From Opitutus sp. (lineage in GTDB: Bacteria > Verrucomicrobiota > Verrucomicrobiia > Opitutales > Opitutaceae), in contig JANPZY010000001.1 in assembly GCA_024707325.1 (NCBI GenBank), positions 1,674,501-1,738,500 on the forward strand: a DNA stretch of 64,000 bases, in the 5' to 3' direction. A model generated the notes under the pieces. The model was not told where the DNA came from. It searched no databases and saw nothing but the letters and a program-made list of their open reading frames with translations. Positions 41,977 through 51,293 of this stretch are shown piece after piece; positions within the stretch are counted from its first letter, which is position 1, and each line of letters starts with the position of its first letter. Both the position numbers and the translations under genes were made by a program.

Positions 41977-43629
41977 GTGAGCGATACGCCTGCCACTCCG
42001 TCCCCGGTGATTGACGATCCCTTCGCACCGCCGCCGGGATTCATTGCCCGCCATCGCGATCCGATCGCGGCCATCGCGGTGTTTGTTTTCACCGTGGTGC
42101 TCACGGTGCTCGCGTTTCCGCCGCTCCGCACACCGGAGTTTGCTTACGCGATGCTCGTGCCCGGCGTGTTCTGGGCCTACCTCGCGCCGAACTGGAAACT
42201 GTATCTCGGCACGCTCGCCGCGGCGCAGGCGCTGGCTTGGACGATTCTGCTCGGCTGGCTGCACCACGTCACGTGGGGCGGGCTGCTTTTGCTCGGCCCG
42301 TTTGTCGGCATTTGGATTGGCACTTGGTTTGTCGCCGTGCGCTGGGCGATGCCGCGCATCATCGGCCGCCCGACGCCGGTGCGGCTGATGGCGATGCTTG
42401 GACTCGCCGGCGCGTGGGTGCTCGTCGAGTGGACGCGCACGTGGGTGTTCAGCGGGTTTCCGTGGCTGCCGCTTTCGGTGAGCCAGTGGGAGCGCACGAG
42501 TATTTTGCAGATCGCGGCGTTCACCGGTGGGTGGGGCGTGTCCTTCGTGCTCGTGGCGATGAATCTCGGCTTCGCCGCTTACGCGCACCGCCTTTTCCGC
42601 GAAGGCGAATCAGGTCTGCGCAAACGCAGTCAGGAATTCTTCCTCGCGGTGTTCCTGCTGCTCGCGTGCCTCAGCATCCACGTGCAGGAGACATTTAACC
42701 GTGCGCAATACACCTGGCCGCTCGCGCGCGTCGCGTTCGTGCAGCCCTACATTCCGCAGGCGGTGAAATGGGATCCCGCGGAAGGTCCGGCGATTCTCGA
42801 TGTGCTCGAGAAAACCACGCTCGCCGCCGGCGCGAGTCGCCCCGATCTGATTCTGTGGCCCGAGGCGAGCACGCCGTGGGCCGTGCGTGGCGACGATAGC
42901 GCGCAGCAGTTTGCCGAATCGCTCGCCCAGCGCACGGGAGCGCCGCTGCTCCTCGGCTCGATCGCGATCGAGCATCGCGGCGAAGAAGCCGAACAATGGT
43001 TCAACGCCGCGCTCGCGGTCGATCCGGTCGCGGGCCTGCAGAATAACTTCTACGCCAAGCGCCACCTCGTGCCCTTCGGCGAATACGTGCCGCTCCGTCC
43101 GCTGCTCGGCTGGATCAGCAAGTTCGTGCCGGTGGGCGATGATTTCACGCCGGGTCCCGATTCGTCACCACTCATCGTCAACGTCGCGGGCAATCCGCTC
43201 ACGATCGGTCCGCTGATTTGTTACGAAGATATTTTCCCGTCGCTCGCGCGGCACAGCGCGCTCGCCGGCAGCGATTTTCTGGCCGTGCTCACCAACAACG
43301 CCTGGTATGGCGAAGCGGGCGCGGCGCCGCAGCAGGCCGCGCATTCCGTGCTCCGCGCGGTCGAAACGCGCCGGCCTGTGCTGCGCTGCGGCAATGGCGG
43401 CTGGTCCGGCTGGATCGATGAATTCGGCAGCATTCGCGAAGTCCTGACCAACGAAGCGGGCAGCATTTATTTCCGCGGCACGAAGACGGTGACGGTTACG
43501 CGCGACGCGCGTTGGATCGGTCGCCAGAGTGTGTATTCACTTTATGGAGACTGGTTCGTGCTCGCGAGCGCAGTGCTTGTCGCGCTTGGTGCGATGCTCC
43601 TGCAAACCGCCGCGCCGAAGAAGGACTGA
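41977..43629 (+). CDS. lnt: Apolipoprotein N-acyltransferase
   Basis: Inner-membrane enzyme that adds the third acyl chain to bacterial lipoproteins. About 550 residues: an N-terminal block of about six membrane helices, then a periplasmic nitrilase-like domain and a final helix (YGDWFVLASAVLVALGAMLL). The catalytic triad is visible as Glu in LILWPEASTPW, Lys in NFYAKRHLVPFGEYVPL and Cys in GPLICYEDIFPSLAR. The GTG at 41977 (MSDTPATPSP) is preferred; a TTG at 41965 is in frame. The 22-bp array of locus 5 starts on the base after the stop codon. Confidence 0.95.
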   Translation: MSDTPATPSPVIDDPFAPPPGFIARHRDPIAAIAVFVFTVVLTVLAFPPLRTPEFAYAMLVPGVFWAYLAPNWKLYLGTLAAAQALAWTILLGWLHHVTWGGLLLLGPFVGIWIGTWFVAVRWAMPRIIGRPTPVRLMAMLGLAGAWVLVEWTRTWVFSGFPWLPLSVSQWERTSILQIAAFTGGWGVSFVLVAMNLGFAAYAHRLFREGESGLRKRSQEFFLAVFLLLACLSIHVQETFNRAQYTWPLARVAFVQPYIPQAVKWDPAEGPAILDVLEKTTLAAGASRPDLILWPEASTPWAVRGDDSAQQFAESLAQRTGAPLLLGSIAIEHRGEEAEQWFNAALAVDPVAGLQNNFYAKRHLVPFGEYVPLRPLLGWISKFVPVGDDFTPGPDSSPLIVNVAGNPLTIGPLICYEDIFPSLARHSALAGSDFLAVLTNNAWYGEAGAAPQQAAHSVLRAVETRRPVLRCGNGGWSGWIDEFGSIREVLTNEAGSIYFRGTKTVTVTRDARWIGRQSVYSLYGDWFVLASAVLVALGAMLLQTAAPKKD

Positions 43630-43805
43630 GTCGCGATCGAGTGCGTCCCGAGTCGCGCCAAAGTGCGCACCGGGTCGAGCCACCGTCCGTCCCACGTCGA
43701 GCCCGGGTCCGTCCATGGTCGCGACAAGGTGCGGATGGAGTCGTGCCACGTTGCGCACCGGGTCGGGACAGGGTGCGCATCGGGTCGCGCCTGATGGCGG
43801 ATCGG
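43630..43805 (+). repeat. 22-bp phased tandem array, locus 5 (8 units)
   Basis: The cleanest array. Units start at 43630, 43652, 43674, 43696, 43718, 43740, 43762 and 43784, all exactly 22 bases and nearly all beginning GTCG. The first unit begins on the base after the lnt stop codon. Common unit halves are GTCGNGMC plus three bases, then GTGCGCACCGG-like. No gene is seen in 43630-43892. Confidence 0.9.
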
Positions 43806-43892
43806 GGTGGGGCTAAATCCGGAACGGCCCGCGGCGAGGAACGCACCGGCGTGACGCGGGTCCGTCGTCAGGCACCCCACTCAAATCATCCC

Positions 43893-44123
43893 ATGAAAAA
43901 TATCATCGGCATCATCCTCATCGCGCTGGGCGCGTTCCTGTTTGTCCAAGGTCTGAATCGCAAGGACTCCATCGCCGGCGCGGCGTCGGAAGCCGGCACC
44001 GAGATCGCCAACGCGGTCGATGGTGGCGCCCGCACTCCGAAACACGTGGTTTACATGGTCGGCGGCGGCGTGCTCGCCGCGGTCGGCGTGGTCATTCTTT
44101 TCCGCCGCAGTTCGTCGGTCTGA
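43893..44123 (+). CDS. DUF3185-family small membrane protein
   Basis: 76 residues with two hydrophobic helices: MKNIIGIILIALGAFLFVQG at the start and VVYMVGGGVLAAVGVVILF near the end, joined by a polar loop (NRKDSIAGAASEAGTEIANA). This matches the short DUF3185 proteins of Gram-negative bacteria, whose function is unknown. Monocistronic; the ATG at 43893 is the only sensible start. Confidence 0.8.
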   Translation: MKNIIGIILIALGAFLFVQGLNRKDSIAGAASEAGTEIANAVDGGARTPKHVVYMVGGGVLAAVGVVILFRRSSSV

Positions 44124-44267
44124 GCGCGCGGTAACGCGTGAAGTTTCTTCCGCGATCAACGCGGGCGTCGGATTGCTTCGGCAACCCGGGCCCGCGTTTT
44201 GTTTTGCGCCGGTGAAACGTTGCACAGGCGGAAAAGGCGGCGACATTCAGGCAACCCCTGTCGCTCC

Positions 44268-45533
44268 ATGAAGACGTTGATCTCGTTTGTGTGCTGCTTG
44301 AGCGCGGTCTGCGCCTGGGCTGAGCCGACCGCCTGGCGCCCGTTTTCTGACGATAGTCTGTGGAATCAGCGGATCGCCGCTGATACGCCGAGCGATCCGG
44401 CTTCCGAGGAAATGATCGCGGACTTCGCGTCGCGCGGGCCGCTCTACGTCAACCTCCGCGACTGGTCGATTTCGGCCTATTTCGTCGATGCGGAGAAGAC
44501 GCCGAAGCACGACGTCGGCGATTCGCGTCCGGGCATCTATGGGGTGGGCTTCGAGTTTCCGCGCGCGATTCCGATTCCGGTGGATGCGGTGGCTTCGCCG
44601 CCGTTTCACGACGAAAGCGACAACCATCTCGCCGTGATCGATCGCGACCGTGGACTCGAGTGGGGCATGTGGGCCGCCCGCAAGGACGCGAGCGGACGCT
44701 GGTTCACCGGTCTCGGTGCGGTCACCGATCTCAAGGGCACGGGCGTCGCGCCGCCGTGGTATGATTCGCCGCGCGAACTCGATTCGCATCGCGCGCGGGC
44801 AAGCGGTTTTCCGCTGATTGCGGGGCTGATTCTCGTGGAGGAGATCGAACGCGGCCGCATCGAGCACGCGCTGTGTTTCGCCTACGACGGTTGTCGCACG
44901 GGCGTGTTTGTGCCGCCGGCAAGCACGTCGCAGGTGACGGTGCCGGGCACGCGCCAGGATCGCGGCATCCCGATGGGCGGACGCATCCAGCTCGATCCGA
45001 ACTGGGACGTGGAAAACTCAAACCTCTCACGCGCCGGGAAAATCATCGCGCGAGCACTGCAGGATTACGGCGCATTTTGCGGCGACTACGCGGGTGCGAA
45101 CGTGATCTACGCGGAAAACTCGCCGGCGGCTGTTGCGGCGTGGGAAGGCGTGCTCTCGTCGCGCGACCTCGAGACGATCTTCAATCCGGAGTTTATCCGA
45201 AAGCACTTCCGCGTGGTGGACATGGGAAATGTTTTGCCCGGACAAAATTTCGATCTGGCTCCGCCCTATGTGGTGGAGGCGGCGCTGGCCGACGAAGTGC
45301 GGCCCGCCCGCATCGATCAGCTGACGCGCACGATCGAAGTGTTTCCGCTCCGCGCGGCGGCGCAGCAGACGCTCCGCTGGCGCGCGTTTCCTCAGGGCAC
45401 GAAGAGCGCGTCCGGCGATGCCGCGAGCGTGACCATCGATCTGCGCAAGCCGCAGACGCTCGAACTCGTCGCGCCTGATGGTCGCGGATCGACGTGGCAG
45501 GTTCGCGTCGCGGAGAGCGCGTCCGTCAGGTGA
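44268..45533 (+). CDS. Secreted protein of unknown function
   Basis: 421 residues with a signal peptide (MKTLISFVCCLSAVCAWAEP, cleaved after AWA). The mature part begins WRPFSDDSLWNQRIAADTPS, a motif pattern seen in secreted proteins whose activity I cannot name. It also contains FHDESDNHLAVIDRDRG, GMWAARKDASGRWFTG and LDPNWDVENSNLSRAGK. The aspartate-rich pattern and compact beta-strand composition would fit an extracellular carbohydrate-active or binding protein, but this is a guess. It converges with and overlaps the next gene by 8 bases. Confidence 0.7.
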   Translation: MKTLISFVCCLSAVCAWAEPTAWRPFSDDSLWNQRIAADTPSDPASEEMIADFASRGPLYVNLRDWSISAYFVDAEKTPKHDVGDSRPGIYGVGFEFPRAIPIPVDAVASPPFHDESDNHLAVIDRDRGLEWGMWAARKDASGRWFTGLGAVTDLKGTGVAPPWYDSPRELDSHRARASGFPLIAGLILVEEIERGRIEHALCFAYDGCRTGVFVPPASTSQVTVPGTRQDRGIPMGGRIQLDPNWDVENSNLSRAGKIIARALQDYGAFCGDYAGANVIYAENSPAAVAAWEGVLSSRDLETIFNPEFIRKHFRVVDMGNVLPGQNFDLAPPYVVEAALADEVRPARIDQLTRTIEVFPLRAAAQQTLRWRAFPQGTKSASGDAASVTIDLRKPQTLELVAPDGRGSTWQVRVAESASVR

Positions 45534-47832
45534 TCACCAGCACGTCGTGATCCGCGAGCGGCGGCAGCGTGAAGCGCACCCAGTCGTTTTCGACGGAGCA
45601 CGGCAGCGAAGTCTTGCGCACGAGTGACGTCGCGCTGCGCCCGCGCACGCCGGACGGAAGGTGGATCGAGATTTCCCAGGGACCGAGCGTGATCAACTCG
45701 TGCACGGGCGTGCGCCAGGTGTTCGCGTTGGTGAGATTGACGACATGAAATACGAGCCGGCCGGCCTGCCGGTAGAGGTGACAATCGATCAGGCCCGGAC
45801 CTTCGACGCGAAGTGGGATTTCGTCGCGCGCGACCCAGCGCGTGAGCTGCGCGAGGAGATTGCCGTGATCGGGGATGTATTGTCGTGAGAAACGGCGATC
45901 GAGGTCGGCGGGAAGATACGCGACGCGTCCTCGGTTCGGTTTTTCGTTCAGCACCAGCGCGGGGATGTTTGTGACCGGCTCGTGCATCCACACCGCTTCG
46001 GCGGGCACCTGCGGAACGGTCGGCACGAACGTGAGCGGCACGAGCACGTCCGGATCGAGTGCGAGCGGCGCGAGCTGGCCGCCGAACGCAACGATGTCGG
46101 TGCCGTCGAAATCGCGCAGCACGGGGTGACGCTCGCCGCGCGCGGGCGGCTCGGTGCCGACTTTGGGGCCATCGCCGGCGGCGCGGAGTTCAGGCGAGAG
46201 ACGCAGGTAAGTTTGCGCCCACTCCTTCGCCCAGCGTGTGCGTGCGGCATCGGTGCGGAAAGGATGCTCCGCGGGCAGATGTGCGCCGAAAAGATCGGCG
46301 AGGGCGAAGTCGGTGCGGGCGTCGCCCCACTCGTTGCACGCGGAGCTGAGTCCGGTGGCGAACAGGCCGCCGCCCGCTTCGACGAAGCCGCGGATCGCAG
46401 AGGCTTGTGCATCGCTCAGCGCGCCGAGGTTGGGCAGCACGAGAGCGCGCAGTCCCAGTTCTTTGGATACGCGTTCGATGTCGTCGACGTGCACCGAGAC
46501 ATAGGGAATCCGCGCACGGACGAGTGCCTGGAGAAATCCGTCCGCCGGATCGTCGACGTGCGCACCGCCTTCGTCGCGGCCGAGGAAATCCATGTTCCGC
46601 TGCGACCAGACGACGCCGACCGTGGCGGCGGGAATGCGGTTCACGAGATACTGCTCGTTTTCGCGATGCCATTGCCAGAGCGGCTCCGCGTAGTGGAGCG
46701 AACGCTGGTCGTGCTGCTCGCCGCTGACGTGATGCCACCACGGCTGAATGCCGCCGGCGAACGCCTCGGCGGTCCAGAGCCGCACTTCGGGCTCCGGTTT
46801 CGCCGCCAGGCGGAAGGTTTGTTCGGTGATGTAATAGAAGCCGATGCTTTCGGGGATGATCTTGTCCCAGCCTCCCACGGCGTGGAGCCGCACGCCGGTC
46901 GCGCTGTTGTGCTGAAATCCCTCGTGGTCGAAACGCCGCTGGTGATCGAGCATGATGAGCTCGGTGCGGCGATAGACTTCGTAGTCGTCGCGGAAGACGC
47001 GCGACTGCCAGTTTTGCGAGCCGGCCATCATGCCGACCCAGATGCAATCGGGCCCGGCGGCGTCGCGCGTGATGCGGTTGAACGTATCCCAAATCTGGAG
47101 ACGCCGCTCGTAGTTCCACATGATCCAGTCGCGGTAGATGGACGACTCCCAGTCGACCTTGCGCGGGATTTCGTGGCCGGAGCGGGCGCGGAACGCGCGC
47201 TGACAATGCTCGCAATAGCACGGCTGGTGGCGCATCGGGCCGTTCCAGTTGTTGTCGGTGAAACCCTCGGGCCGGTATTTCGTCGCGATCTCGTGCAGCA
47301 CCGCCGGCAGGAACTCGTGGTAATACGGGCTGTTGACGCAGGCGATGTAGAGATCGGTCCACTTGTAAGGCTGGCCCTCGGCGTCGTGCGCAAACCAGTC
47401 GGGATGGGCCCGGTAGAACTCTTCGTGCGCGCGGTTCGAGTCCATGCGCGCGAAAACCGCGAGACCGTCCTCCTTGGCCGCGGCACGCAGTTCGCCGAAA
47501 AGATCGCGATCGCCGAGATACTTCGCGCGACGGTGAAACGGCACCTCGGTCGGGTAGTAGGCAACAATGCCGCCGGCATTGACGACGACGCCCTGGAGCG
47601 CGGTGCGTTTCCACTGCTTGCGCCACCACGGGATGTCGAGGTGCACGGCGTCGATTTCCGCGAGGTTGAGTTGGCCCCAGCGCAGCGCGCGTTTGAACCA
47701 TGGGGCGGAACCGGTCGCTCCGGTGGCAGCTGCGAGGGCGCGCCAGTCCGCGGTCGCGAGCAGCGCGGCGCCGCCGGCGAGAGTTTGCACGAAACGACGA
47801 CGCGAGACGGGAGGAAGCGCAGGTGAACTCAT
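45526..47832 (-). CDS. Tat-exported glycoside-hydrolase-like protein (GH42/GHL6-type barrel with trimerisation-like domain)
   Basis: 768 residues. The Tat signal is clear: SRRRFVQTLAGGAALLATA. An N-terminal TIM-barrel-like part reads VVVNAGGIVAYYPTEVPFH, HPDWFAHDAEGQPYKWTDLY, EGFTDNNWNGPMR and CYCEHCQRAFRARSG. This resembles hypothetical glycosyl hydrolase and beta-galactosidase-like families. The middle (ALVLPNLGALSDAQASAIRG, VEAGGGLFATGLSS) looks like a beta-galactosidase trimerisation domain, and a beta-rich C-terminus follows. Substrate unknown; a plant-sugar role would suit its neighbours. No partner gene overlaps it upstream. Its 3' end overlaps the convergent gene ending at 45533. Confidence 0.75.
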   Translation of the reverse strand: MSSPALPPVSRRRFVQTLAGGAALLATADWRALAAATGATGSAPWFKRALRWGQLNLAEIDAVHLDIPWWRKQWKRTALQGVVVNAGGIVAYYPTEVPFHRRAKYLGDRDLFGELRAAAKEDGLAVFARMDSNRAHEEFYRAHPDWFAHDAEGQPYKWTDLYIACVNSPYYHEFLPAVLHEIATKYRPEGFTDNNWNGPMRHQPCYCEHCQRAFRARSGHEIPRKVDWESSIYRDWIMWNYERRLQIWDTFNRITRDAAGPDCIWVGMMAGSQNWQSRVFRDDYEVYRRTELIMLDHQRRFDHEGFQHNSATGVRLHAVGGWDKIIPESIGFYYITEQTFRLAAKPEPEVRLWTAEAFAGGIQPWWHHVSGEQHDQRSLHYAEPLWQWHRENEQYLVNRIPAATVGVVWSQRNMDFLGRDEGGAHVDDPADGFLQALVRARIPYVSVHVDDIERVSKELGLRALVLPNLGALSDAQASAIRGFVEAGGGLFATGLSSACNEWGDARTDFALADLFGAHLPAEHPFRTDAARTRWAKEWAQTYLRLSPELRAAGDGPKVGTEPPARGERHPVLRDFDGTDIVAFGGQLAPLALDPDVLVPLTFVPTVPQVPAEAVWMHEPVTNIPALVLNEKPNRGRVAYLPADLDRRFSRQYIPDHGNLLAQLTRWVARDEIPLRVEGPGLIDCHLYRQAGRLVFHVVNLTNANTWRTPVHELITLGPWEISIHLPSGVRGRSATSLVRKTSLPCSVENDWVRFTLPPLADHDVLVIT

Positions 47833-47882
47833 CGGGGCGGAGAAGTGCTTTGCGAGATGGACGCCGCTCGCCGGACAAAGTT

Positions 47883-47911
47883 GCGCGGGCCGCAGCGTCG
47901 GCGGCCCGCGC
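47883..47911 (-). terminator. Hairpin after the PQQ dehydrogenase gene, probable terminator
   Basis: An 11-bp stem GCGCGGGCCGC / GCGGCCCGCGC with a 7-base loop lies just beyond the stop codon at 47920. On the minus strand it is followed by only a weak T stretch (AACTTTG), so termination is probable but not certain. Confidence 0.55.
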
Positions 47912-47919
47912 GTGAAAAC

Positions 47920-50064
47920 TCAACGCTGCGGCAGGGCGAAGGCGATATACGTGTCGCCGCTCTTCGTGCCCATCTTGCCGCCGCCGCAGGCGACCACGAC
48001 ATACTGCCGGCCATCGACTTCATAGGTGGCAGGCGTCGCATAGGCGCCAGCGGGAAGCTTGTGGCGCCAGAGCTCTTGGCCGGTTCGACGATCGAAGGCG
48101 CGGAACAACTCGTCCTTGGTCGCGCCGATGAAGAGCACGTCGCCGGCCGTGATGAGCGGACCGCCGTAGTTCTCGGTGCCGGTGACGGGCAGGCCTTTTT
48201 CGATGAGCTCGGGATATTCGCCGAGCGGCACGCGCCAGAGATATTCGCCGGTGTTGAGGTCGATCGCGTTGAGCGTGCCCCACGGCGGTTTCACCGCCGG
48301 GTAGCCGTCGGGATCGAGCCAGCGGTTGTATCCAGTGTGTGTATACGGCGGCGGGATCACGGGCTCACCGGCATCGGGTTTGTAGGTCTGCCATTGCGGA
48401 CCTTGGGGGGCGGACGAACCGGACTCGCGCGGCGCCGGCTTGCCGACGAGGTAGTCGGTGACCGCTTCGCGCTGCTCCTGCGAGAGGAAGCCCCACGGTG
48501 GCATTACGCCGCGGCCGTGCGTGATGACTTCGAGCGTTTGCTCGCGGGTGAGCCGCTGGCCGACGTCGAACAGGCCGGGGATGCTCGCGGCGGCGTTTCC
48601 GCGCCGGTCGGCGCCGTGGCAGCCGGTGCAGTTTTGCACGTAGACCTGCTCGCCCAGCGACGTCGCGCCTCCCGTCTCGATCATGGAAAGAATCCACGGC
48701 ATTTCGTTGCTGTTGACGTAGAGCACGCCTCGCGGATCGACCGCCGCGCCACCCCATTCCGCGCCGCCGTCGAAGCCGGGGAAAATGATCGTGCCTTCGC
48801 GGCTCGGCGGCGCGAACACCGCGTGGGGACGCACGCGAGCGAAGCGCTCCAGCACGGCGCGATGGGCTTGGGGTGTGCGGTTGGTGATCTCGTCCGCGGT
48901 GAAGAGCTGGCGGGCAAACGGAGCGGGTTTCAACGGCAGCCGCTGCGTGGGAGCAGTGACCTCGCCGGCGAGATCCGACGTGGGAACGATTTTTTCTTCG
49001 AGCGGGAAAAGCGATTCGCCGGTCTCGCGATGGAGCACAAAAACGTGGCCCGACTTGGTGGTTTGCGCGACCGCGGGGATTTCGCGGCCGTCACGCCGCA
49101 CGGTCACGAGCGTCGGCGGGGAGGGCGGATCGCGATCCCAGATGTCGTGGCGGACAAGCTGAAAGTGCCAGACGTGGCGGCCCGTCGCGGCGTCGAGCGC
49201 GAGGACGCAGTTGGAGTAGAGATTGTCACCGACGCGGTCGCCGCCCCAGAAGTCGAACGCCGCCGAACCGACCGGGCAAAACACCAGGCCGCGCTCTTCG
49301 TCGACGGTCATGCCCGTCCACACGTTGACGCCGCCCACGCGTTTCCACGCGCCTTCGGGCCAGGTTTCGTAACCGGGTTCACCGGGGTGGGGAATCGTGT
49401 GAAAGATCCACGCCTGCTGGCCCGTGCGCACGTTGAACGCGCGGATGTGGCCCGGCGCAGCGGGGGCGGGGCCTTCGCCCATGCGCGAGCCCATGATGAT
49501 CAAATCGCGATAGATCACGCCCGGCGTGTTGGCCTGGATCGCGAGGCCGGTGACGTCACGACCGAGGCCTTCAGCGAGGTTCACGCGGCCGTTCTCGCCA
49601 AAGGTCGCGATGCTCTTTCCGGTGCGGGCATCGACGGCATGCAACCATTGCCCCGCGCCGAACAGGATGCGGCGGTCGTCGCCGTCGGCCCAATACGCCA
49701 CACCGCGGTTCACACCGTTCGCCTCCGGCGGCTCGAAGCGCCAGAGCTCCTTGCCCGACGTGGCGTCGAGCGCGACGAGCCGGAGCTGCGGCGTGGTCGC
49801 GTAGATCACGCCATCGATCACGAGCGGGTTGCACTGGATCTGCGTTTGATTGTCGCGCGCATCTCCCGCGCGAAACGTCCACGCCACCTCGAGTTCGCGG
49901 ACGTTTTCGGTCGTGATCTGCGCCAGCGAGGAAAAGTGCGTCGCGCCCTTGTCGCCGAGGTAGACCGGCCAATCGCGATCCCCGGCGAACAAGCCGATAG
50001 GGGTAACAAGCGAGACGAGCGCGGCCGCCCACGCGGCCCGCTGCAGCAATGATGGGGTTTTCAT
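47920..50064 (-). CDS. PQQ-dependent dehydrogenase with cytochrome c domain (quinoprotein, glucose dehydrogenase-like)
   Basis: 714-residue periplasmic oxidoreductase that oxidises an alcohol or sugar with PQQ and passes electrons to haem c. A signal peptide (ALVSLVTPIGLFA) is followed by an eight-bladed propeller beginning DWPVYLGDKGATHFSSL. Blade signatures include LDATSGKELWRFEP, VDARTGKSIATFG and FDRRTGQELWRHKL. A cytochrome c segment with CTGCH sits at about residue 490 within the propeller, followed by GVMPPWGFLSQEQ with the axial Met. The layout matches membrane-type glucose/quinate dehydrogenases without the membrane helices. The substrate is not readable from sequence. Monocistronic. 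Confidence 0.9.
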   Translation of the reverse strand: MKTPSLLQRAAWAAALVSLVTPIGLFAGDRDWPVYLGDKGATHFSSLAQITTENVRELEVAWTFRAGDARDNQTQIQCNPLVIDGVIYATTPQLRLVALDATSGKELWRFEPPEANGVNRGVAYWADGDDRRILFGAGQWLHAVDARTGKSIATFGENGRVNLAEGLGRDVTGLAIQANTPGVIYRDLIIMGSRMGEGPAPAAPGHIRAFNVRTGQQAWIFHTIPHPGEPGYETWPEGAWKRVGGVNVWTGMTVDEERGLVFCPVGSAAFDFWGGDRVGDNLYSNCVLALDAATGRHVWHFQLVRHDIWDRDPPSPPTLVTVRRDGREIPAVAQTTKSGHVFVLHRETGESLFPLEEKIVPTSDLAGEVTAPTQRLPLKPAPFARQLFTADEITNRTPQAHRAVLERFARVRPHAVFAPPSREGTIIFPGFDGGAEWGGAAVDPRGVLYVNSNEMPWILSMIETGGATSLGEQVYVQNCTGCHGADRRGNAAASIPGLFDVGQRLTREQTLEVITHGRGVMPPWGFLSQEQREAVTDYLVGKPAPRESGSSAPQGPQWQTYKPDAGEPVIPPPYTHTGYNRWLDPDGYPAVKPPWGTLNAIDLNTGEYLWRVPLGEYPELIEKGLPVTGTENYGGPLITAGDVLFIGATKDELFRAFDRRTGQELWRHKLPAGAYATPATYEVDGRQYVVVACGGGKMGTKSGDTYIAFALPQR

Positions 50065-50272
50065 TCAGCGCGCAGTGTGAGCGCCTGAACCCCGCTGCCA
50101 AGCGCGGGTTCGCTTGGCGGAAAAATGCTAATGCAAATTCCTGCCGAACTGCTGAGCCACCCACATCCGGGGAGAGCGGATTCAGGCTCACGCCGAGTCA
50201 CGGAAAAGCAGGAACACGGCGTCCCCACATTCCTCTCGGGGTGCTATGTGACCCGGTGGTTCTATCCCGGGT

Positions 50273-51178
50273 TTAGCGAGACGGCTGAATCCAACCGGAT
50301 GCGGCCATCCAGCGGACGACGAGCTCGGGCCAGTCGGCGACGGAGTTGCCGGTGCGGCGCAGGCCATAGCCGTGTCCACCTTTTGGATACAGGTGGAGTT
50401 CGGCCGGCACGCCGACGCGTTTGAGGCCGAGATAATAGTGCACGGCATTTTCCGCGCGCACCGGATCGTCCTGGGTCATGACGAGGAATGTTGGCGGTGT
50501 GTCGGCGGAGAGCGGCAGCTCCGGCGCGATCGTGTCGTTTTTCTCCGGGTCGGTGAGATAGGCGGGATAAATCAGGACGGTGAAATCCGGGCGGCAGGAG
50601 ACGCGGTCCGCGTCATCGATTTCTGGATACGTGCGTCGGCCATAATTGTTGCTCACCGTCGCGGCGAGATGGCCGCCGGCGGAGAAACCGAGCACGCCGA
50701 TGCGGTTGGGATCGAGGCCGAGCGCGGGCGCCTGCTGGCGGACGAGCCCGATGGCGCGCTGCGCGTCCTGCAAAGGTGCGGCGTGTTTCGCGCGACCCTC
50801 GCGCCGCGGCACGCGATATTTCACGAGCACGGCGTTGATGCCGCGCTCATTGAGCCATTCGCACACTTCCGTGCCTTCGAGGTCGAGCGCGACGATGTGA
50901 TAGCCGCCACCGGGAAACACGACGATCGTGGCGCCGGTGTTTTTATCGGCAGGCGCCTGATAGATCGTGAGCGTGGGGTCGCTCACGTTGCCGAGACGGA
51001 TCACGGGCCGGCCGGCGACGATGTTGTCGGACGGTTTGGTGACATCAGCTTCAGCCGGAAGCGGCGTCGTTTCTCCCGGGGCGGTTGCCGGCCAGAGGCG
51101 CGTCGGCGTCGCGGCGGAAGCCGACGCGACGAAAGCAGTGAGAACGCAGGCGAGGGGTAACAGCGTGCGGAACTTCAT
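50273..51178 (-). CDS. Exported alpha/beta hydrolase (BD-FAE-like esterase)
   Basis: 301 residues with a signal peptide (FRTLLPLACVLTAFVASASA). The alpha/beta-hydrolase fold shows the oxyanion loop VVFPGGGYHIVA, the nucleophile elbow GVLGFSAGGHLAA, the acid in TQDDPVRAENA and the His in GGHGYGLRR. This subfamily includes acetyl- and feruloyl-esterases that strip acyl groups from plant polysaccharides. The start is ATG 51178, directly at the signal peptide. Close to other exported carbohydrate-type genes, though not in one operon with them. Confidence 0.88.
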   Translation of the reverse strand: MKFRTLLPLACVLTAFVASASAATPTRLWPATAPGETTPLPAEADVTKPSDNIVAGRPVIRLGNVSDPTLTIYQAPADKNTGATIVVFPGGGYHIVALDLEGTEVCEWLNERGINAVLVKYRVPRREGRAKHAAPLQDAQRAIGLVRQQAPALGLDPNRIGVLGFSAGGHLAATVSNNYGRRTYPEIDDADRVSCRPDFTVLIYPAYLTDPEKNDTIAPELPLSADTPPTFLVMTQDDPVRAENAVHYYLGLKRVGVPAELHLYPKGGHGYGLRRTGNSVADWPELVVRWMAASGWIQPSR

Positions 51179-51293
51179 GGGAAAAGAATCGGGTGGGAAA
51201 CAAATCGCGCAAGCGGGTTCGATGGTATGAGTTCTGCGGTCCGATTGACTCGGGGGGCGAGCGATTGGCAGAACGTCCCGCTCGAACTTTCCC

